Position numbers and translations under genes: made by a program
Shown here: positions 4,235-8,651 of the stretch, in pieces
Layout of the letters: every line of letters starts with the position of its first letter
How positions within the stretch are numbered: position 1 is the first letter of the stretch
Assembly (NCBI GenBank): GCA_028714395.1
Contig: JAQTMJ010000019.1
Span: 1 to 8,651, forward strand
Direction of reading: 5' to 3'
Source of the DNA: Candidatus Iainarchaeum sp.
Lineage (GTDB): Archaea > Micrarchaeota > Micrarchaeia > Anstonellales > Bilamarchaeaceae
DNA length: 8,651 nucleotides
Notes under the pieces: model-generated
What the model was told of the DNA's origin: nothing
Database searches by the model: none
What the model saw: the letters and a program-made list of their open reading frames with translations, nothing else

Positions 4235-5062
4235 ATGGACTCAGTTTTTGCCGCCGCAGTAATCATTTCAGGTTTGCTTGCGATTATCATCCCAGTTTTC
4301 TTGGCCTACAAATTTTCCAAATCCGAAAAGCTCCCACTCAAAATCGCGCTGCTTGGCGCAGGATTCTTCATATTGGTGCAGGTGTTCCGCGCCCCGTTCG
4401 TGCTGCTCACCCAGAGCTTCGTCTATTACCTGTTCGCCCCGCTGGGCGACCTGGCGGCAAAGCTGGCCCTCGCATTCTACCTAGGGCTGATGGCCGCATT
4501 GTTCGAGGAGCTGGCCCGCTACCTCATATTCGCTAAAATAATGAAGGAGCGCACGCTGGAAAGCGCGAAGCTGTTCGGCCTGGGCTGGGGCGGCGCGGAA
4601 TCCATAATCTTCCTCGGCATATTGAGCACTGCCACCTATTTCGTGATGGAGGATTTTTTCGCTACTACGGATTTGTCATCATACAACCAGACGCTTGTTT
4701 CCCAGGGCCTCACCCCTGAGGAAGCGCAGCAGACGATAGTCCAGCTCCAGGACCAAAAGCTGCAGTTCGAACAGAGCAACGTGCTTCTCCCGTTCCTCGG
4801 CCTCTACGAGCGCCTGCTGGCAATGGCGTTCCATCTGTGCGCTTCCCTGCTGGTGATGAAATCAGTGATGGACAAGAACTTCAAGGGGCTCCTGCTCGCT
4901 TTAGGAGCGCACTTCCTGCTGGATTTCGTGGCCGTGGTTTCGCTGATTCCAGGAAACGCGATAGTGGGCGAGGCCGCGCTCACGCTCGTGGTCGCGGGCA
5001 TAGTGGTTTTCACCGCAAAAACGCTCAAGATGAAGGGCACGGAAATACTTTCTCCTTCATGA
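4235..5062 (+). CDS. YhfC-like intramembrane glutamic protease homologue
   Basis: A 275-residue membrane protein with about seven predicted membrane segments. The conserved motifs match the YhfC branch of the CPBP/glutamic intramembrane protease superfamily. They are EELARY (E91-E92, R95) at a helix start, GLGWGGAESI (116-124, E122), YERLLAMAFH (191-200) and AHFLLDF (225-231, H226, D230). In this superfamily the paired glutamates and the histidines form the putative active site. All candidate residues are present, so activity is plausible though unproven. A soluble Gln-rich loop (about 142-182) separates two membrane halves. The natural substrate is unknown. It is co-directional with ftsZ, 159 bp upstream, but ftsZ has its own TATA-like element. 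Confidence 0.7.
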   Translation: MDSVFAAAVIISGLLAIIIPVFLAYKFSKSEKLPLKIALLGAGFFILVQVFRAPFVLLTQSFVYYLFAPLGDLAAKLALAFYLGLMAALFEELARYLIFAKIMKERTLESAKLFGLGWGGAESIIFLGILSTATYFVMEDFFATTDLSSYNQTLVSQGLTPEEAQQTIVQLQDQKLQFEQSNVLLPFLGLYERLLAMAFHLCASLLVMKSVMDKNFKGLLLALGAHFLLDFVAVVSLIPGNAIVGEAALTLVVAGIVVFTAKTLKMKGTEILSPS

Positions 5063-5142
5063 TGGCGTAAATGCAGTATTTATAGTGCCCAAATAGAAGA
5101 CGTCTGCCTTTGGGGTATCCACCAGTGGGAAATCAGGTGGAA

Positions 5143-5218
5143 TTAAAGCTTTAAAAATATTCTCGCAGAAGGGAAAGCGAAAGTTGCCTGCAGTTAAAGC
5201 TAATAGAATGAAGGTGGT
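5143..5218 (+). promoter_or_regulatory. ftsZ promoter and ribosome-binding site
   Basis: CTTTAAAAATAT (5149-5160) is a likely TATA box, giving a start near 5180 and a leader of about 40 nt. That leader ends in a strong ribosome-binding site, AAGGTGGT (5211-5218), just before the ATG at 5222. TTAAAGCT occurs twice, at 5143-5150 and 5194-5201, flanking the predicted start; the first copy is half of a 12-bp palindrome (5143-5154). These may be operator half-sites. Confidence 0.4.
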
Positions 5219-5221
5219 CCC

Positions 5222-6307
5222 ATGTTCGAGGATATTATTCAAGCGGCAAAGGCCGATTCTCCCCAAAGTTCGCAAAAGACCATTTCAGATGAGATAAAGC
5301 CGGCTCCGGGAGAGAGCGAAGCCATACGCATAGGCGTGATAGGGGTCGGAGGCGCGGGCTGCAACTGCATCAACCGCATGGTGAAAAGCGGGCTCAAGAG
5401 CGCGGTCGCAATCGCGATAAACACCGATTCCAAGCACCTCAGGATTACAGAGGCGCACAAAAAAGTGCTCATAGGTAAAAACATCACCAAGGGGCTGGGT
5501 GCCGGAGGCAATCCGGAGCTGTCCAGAAAATGCGCAGAAGCCGACCTGGACCTGCTCAAAAAGGAGATTGGCGAGAACGAGCTTGTTTTCATAGTTGCGG
5601 GCATGGGCGGAGGCACCGGGACCGGAGCCACCCCGGTTATAGCCAGGGTGGCCAAGGAGATGGGCGCAATAGTGATCGCGATGGTAACCTACCCGTTCAA
5701 CATCGAGCGCTCCAGGCTCAAGACCGCCCAGGGCGGCATAAGGGAGCTGGTCAGCATAGCCGACACCGTGGTGGTGATAGACAACAACAGGCTGCTTTCC
5801 TACGCCCCGAACCTGCCGATCAACCAGGCGTTCGAGCTTGCGGATTCCATAACCAGCCATGCGGTGATGGGCATCTCGGACACCATAATGTTCCCGAGCC
5901 TCATGAACGTGGACTTCGCGGACGTGAGGGCCGTGATGCAGAACGGGGGCATCGCATTCATATCCATAGGCGAGGGAAACGGCCATGACCGTGTTTCGGA
6001 TGCCATACGGAACACGTTGGAGCACCCCCTGCTCGACGTGGATTATGAGGGCGCCAAGGGCGGCCTGCTGCACATAGAAGGCGGCCCGGACCTCACCCTG
6101 GGAGACGCCATAGCAATCGGCAACGGGGTCACCGCCAGCTTCGACGAGAACGCGAGCGTGAAGGTGGGCGCCAGGATAAACCCGGACATGAAAAACACCG
6201 TGCGCGTAACCTCCATAGTCGTGGGAGTCAAGTCGCCCATGATCCTGAGAAAGGAAGAATCCAGCGGTCTGGTGCACCTGACTGACGAAGACATATCCGG
6301 GCTCTGA
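5222..6307 (+). CDS. ftsZ: Cell division GTPase FtsZ (FtsZ2-like)
   Basis: A 361-residue tubulin-fold GTPase that polymerises into the division ring. After a short variable N-terminus (1-34) the Rossmann domain opens with [17 protein letters not shown] (37-53). The GTP-binding tubulin signature GGGTGTG is at 129-135. The guanine-contacting segment is [10 protein letters not shown] (E162, R166) and the [17 protein letters not shown] segment is at 188-204. The catalytic T7 loop NVDFADV (229-235) keeps both aspartates. The C-terminal domain follows (about 240-338), then a short tail ending [29 protein letters not shown] and [22 protein letters not shown] resemble archaeal FtsZ2 more than FtsZ1 as I know them. 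The gene ends 23 bp before the oligosaccharyltransferase, suggesting co-transcription. Confidence 0.96.
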   Translation: MFEDIIQAAKADSPQSSQKTISDEIKPAPGESEAIRIGVIGVGGAGCNCINRMVKSGLKSAVAIAINTDSKHLRITEAHKKVLIGKNITKGLGAGGNPELSRKCAEADLDLLKKEIGENELVFIVAGMGGGTGTGATPVIARVAKEMGAIVIAMVTYPFNIERSRLKTAQGGIRELVSIADTVVVIDNNRLLSYAPNLPINQAFELADSITSHAVMGISDTIMFPSLMNVDFADVRAVMQNGGIAFISIGEGNGHDRVSDAIRNTLEHPLLDVDYEGAKGGLLHIEGGPDLTLGDAIAIGNGVTASFDENASVKVGARINPDMKNTVRVTSIVVGVKSPMILRKEESSGLVHLTDEDISGL

Positions 6308-6330
6308 TTTTCCAGCGATGGGGTGTCCGC

Positions 6331-8651
6331 ATGATTGAACTCAATTTCATATATGCATTGGCCGTGATGCTTGTTTCGGCCTTCATTCCAGGGGCCCTGC
6401 TCGCATTTGCCATCCTGAGAAAAAGCGATTTCTCCTGGCTGGAGAAAGTGCTCACCGGATTTGCGCTTGGCTGGATTCTCCAGGGGCTCCTGCCGTTTCT
6501 GGAATTCATTGCCCTGGGAACGAATTTTTCATACACCGTGGCGCTGGCCAATTCCGCCGGCCTCTACGTCCTGGCCGCACTGGCGCTGCTGATTTCCTTC
6601 AGGATGGAGCCTTTCAAGCTGCCTTCCATCGAGCCGCAAAGGATGGTTTCCGATTACAAAAAATATATAGTTCCGGCATTGGTGCTCCTGCTCTTTTTCC
6701 TCAATTTCTGGGTGCGGGTGCAGTCCCTCAGCCCGGTTTACGAGGAGCTCGACCCCTACTACTACCAGTATACGACCCAGCAGATAATCACCCTGGGGCA
6801 AAATCCATTAAACGACCAGACCGCATGGTACCCGCTCCTTCAGGTGAACCACAGGGCGGTCCCACTTCTCACATACATGGAAGCGACGTGGTATTCACTA
6901 TATTCAGGCGGCCAGGGCTACAGCAACTACCTGCTCTCCCTCATCGCCAACCTCTATCCGCCGTTCGCGGCGGCGTTCGCATGCTTCTTCGTCTACCTGG
7001 GGCTTCGCGCCTGGTACAGGGAAGAGTACGCGCTCATTGCCTCGGCCGTGGCGTCCTTCGTGCCCATATTCATATTGAAGCTAATGGCAGGCGAAGCAGA
7101 AGTGCAGCCCTATGCCTTTTTCGCCCTTGCGATGACATTCGCGTTCCTGCTCTGGGCGCACAAAAAGCAGAGCCTTCTTTACGCCGCGCTCGCGGGCTTC
7201 GGCTATCTCGTGACCAGCATGGGCAGCTCCTCCGAAGTTGTTGTCGTTACCGCGTTCATGCTCTTCACGGTGGCCCAGGCAGCCACCCTTTTCTGGCTCA
7301 GGAAGGACCTTGAAAACCTCGTGAAAATCACCGGAGTGTTCCTGCTGTTCCCTATTTTGGCCGTAATTTTGAAGTGGGCGTTCTACGGCTCCCCATCACT
7401 TTCCTATTTCGCAGTCGTGATGGTCGGCGGCGCGGCAGCGGTATTGCTCTACGCCCTGCAGAAATTCAAGTTTGAGGAAAAGGATCTGGGCCCGGATGCC
7501 CAGTCCTACATAATAGCGGGGCTCGTGATAATCGGGTTTGCTATATTTGCGTTCACCCCGGTCGGAGGCCTGATAAAAAATGCAGCGGTGGGCAGCCTCC
7601 AGATAGCCGAGTTCAACAAGCCCCTGGACAGGACCATTGCCGAGCAGGGCGTGAGCGGCGCAATCTTCGAGCCCCAGCTCGGCTTCATGGGCAAGCTGTT
7701 CGACGACGGCATATACCTCATCGTGGGCTACGTGTTCCTGATACCCACGATGCTCGCGAACCTGGTCTTCTACCTGTTCAGCGGGGTGCTGAACGCGGTC
7801 CTCGGCACGAACATAGTATATGCAAACGTGCAGCCGAACGTCGACCAGCTGAGCCAGATACTCCTGGCCAAGGACGACAGCGCCCTCATGTCCCTGCTGT
7901 TCTTCGCAATGCTGGCGTCCATATACAGCCTCTACAGGCTGGTTTACAAGAAGGAAGACAGCCCGGCGTGGTTCTTCATAATGCTGCTCTTCCCGGTGGC
8001 GCTCATAGGGCTGCTCAAGGCCAAGTACGTGATATACCTGGGCTTCATGCTCGCCTTTTGCTTCGCCTTCATACTTGGCGAGCTTGAGCTGCTGTTTTCC
8101 TGGCTCCTGGGCCTGTTCAGGGCTGACAACGAGAGCACGCGGAAAAGCCTGTTCTATGCATTGATATTCATAGGCGCATTTTTCGTGCTGATGCAGTTCA
8201 GCACCAGCCTGGCGCCCAACCTCCTGAAGGCCAGCACTGCGGTGCGCTTCCAGGACAATCCGGCGCTGTTCCAGCAGAAGTTCAGCGCCATGTGCGACCA
8301 GCTCAGGCTCCAGGGGGCCTCGGAATCCCAGATAGCGAGCATATGCGCGGCCGGCAGGGATCCTGTTGCATTTGCGAACAGCAGCGTTGACAACCAATAC
8401 GACGGGCAATTGTGCATCCTTTCCCAGCTCAAGGACCCGTCCGGCGCAGGGGAAGATACCCTGGGGCCGGCCTACCGGTGCCAGCGCATCACGAGCTACT
8501 GGCTGCAGAGCATGGAATGGATACGCTACAACACGGAGAATGATTCGCGCACCATCAGCTGGTGGGACTACGGCCACTGGATAAACTTCTTCGGCCAGAA
8601 GGACGCGGTCATAAGGAACGAGCACTCCAGCACGGACATGATAGGGGAGGT
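6331..8651 (+). CDS. aglB: Oligosaccharyltransferase Stt3/AglB, N-terminal part (partial)
   Basis: Catalytic subunit of archaeal N-glycosylation, moving a lipid-linked glycan to Asn in N-X-S/T on exported proteins. The frame is open from the ATG at 6331 to the window edge (773 codons). GGGGTG (6320-6325) is the likely ribosome-binding site. About 11-13 membrane segments precede the extracytoplasmic domain. Catalytic elements are visible in order: LDPYYYQ with the metal-binding Asp (D141) in the first external loop, a GEAEVQPY acidic motif (E255/E257), TIAEQ (435-439) matching the TIXE/SVSE loop, and WWDYGHW (744-750), the sequon-binding signature, after MEWIRYNTE. Unusual is a roughly 110-residue stretch between the last membrane helix (ends about 625) and WWDYG, containing four cysteines (655, 672, 695, 717). 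The C-terminal domain is missing. Confidence 0.93.
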   Translation, partial: MIELNFIYALAVMLVSAFIPGALLAFAILRKSDFSWLEKVLTGFALGWILQGLLPFLEFIALGTNFSYTVALANSAGLYVLAALALLISFRMEPFKLPSIEPQRMVSDYKKYIVPALVLLLFFLNFWVRVQSLSPVYEELDPYYYQYTTQQIITLGQNPLNDQTAWYPLLQVNHRAVPLLTYMEATWYSLYSGGQGYSNYLLSLIANLYPPFAAAFACFFVYLGLRAWYREEYALIASAVASFVPIFILKLMAGEAEVQPYAFFALAMTFAFLLWAHKKQSLLYAALAGFGYLVTSMGSSSEVVVVTAFMLFTVAQAATLFWLRKDLENLVKITGVFLLFPILAVILKWAFYGSPSLSYFAVVMVGGAAAVLLYALQKFKFEEKDLGPDAQSYIIAGLVIIGFAIFAFTPVGGLIKNAAVGSLQIAEFNKPLDRTIAEQGVSGAIFEPQLGFMGKLFDDGIYLIVGYVFLIPTMLANLVFYLFSGVLNAVLGTNIVYANVQPNVDQLSQILLAKDDSALMSLLFFAMLASIYSLYRLVYKKEDSPAWFFIMLLFPVALIGLLKAKYVIYLGFMLAFCFAFILGELELLFSWLLGLFRADNESTRKSLFYALIFIGAFFVLMQFSTSLAPNLLKASTAVRFQDNPALFQQKFSAMCDQLRLQGASESQIASICAAGRDPVAFANSSVDNQYDGQLCILSQLKDPSGAGEDTLGPAYRCQRITSYWLQSMEWIRYNTENDSRTISWWDYGHWINFFGQKDAVIRNEHSSTDMIGE

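Noticed and set aside
5285..6277. 330-codon open frame on the minus strand inside ftsZ
   Set aside because: It is antisense to a full FtsZ with all catalytic motifs. The translated product has no recognisable domain and an odd composition.
7396..8625. 409-codon open frame on the minus strand inside the oligosaccharyltransferase gene
   Set aside because: It is antisense to a clearly conserved gene with WWDYG and other motifs. Its translation is low-complexity (H, E, Y, R rich), as expected from codon-biased reverse reading.

Overview
The window is archaeal. The strongest evidence is a 16S rRNA 5' end carrying the archaeal signatures GTTGATCCTGC near its start and GGCGCGAAA near position 60. 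Supporting evidence is TATA-box promoters with leaderless or GGTGA-led genes, two tRNA genes interrupted by bulge-helix-bulge (BHB) introns, an Lrp/AsnC regulator, an FtsZ2-like FtsZ and an AglB/Stt3 oligosaccharyltransferase. The non-canonical tRNA intron, the Cys-pair lipoprotein and several orphan genes fit a DPANN-type lineage (Micrarchaeota or Diapherotrites-like). That placement is inference; the 16S piece here should be placed on a tree to test it.

Layout. Positions 1-422 hold the 5' part of a 16S rRNA gene on the minus strand, running out of the window, with a structured leader (about 455-495) and a TATA promoter (about 622-650). An Lrp/AsnC regulator follows on the minus strand (680-1132). 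A short intergenic region rich in palindromes separates it from a divergent 84-residue orphan (1238-1492). A small six-cysteine lipoprotein with its own TATA box lies at 1603-1977. Positions 2124-2656 form an RNA block: two 86-nt structured units that begin like tRNA-Tyr, then tRNA-Tyr(GTA) with a 24-nt intron at 37/38, then tRNA-Asp(GTC) interrupted in its T-loop (59/60) by a 152-nt intron. The tRNA-Asp looks like a dead 5' fragment until its 3' end is found at 2643-2656.

On the minus strand, 2711-3971 carries two overlapping, distantly paralogous orphan genes with strong GGTGA ribosome-binding sites; the second ends in an exact 21-bp tandem duplication. From 4235 rightwards the genes are on the plus strand: a YhfC-like intramembrane protease homologue, ftsZ, and, 23 bp later, the start of an Stt3/AglB oligosaccharyltransferase that is cut by the window edge after its WWDYG motif. 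No gene-free stretch exceeds 300 bases.

How it fits together. The right half encodes cell-surface and division functions: FtsZ ring formation and N-glycosylation of exported proteins. The left-hand lipoprotein carries three N-X-S sequons and so is a plausible substrate of the oligosaccharyltransferase. The left half is translation machinery (rRNA, tRNAs). The most unusual content is the tRNA block: the large T-loop intron and the tRNA-Tyr-like 86-nt units before it.
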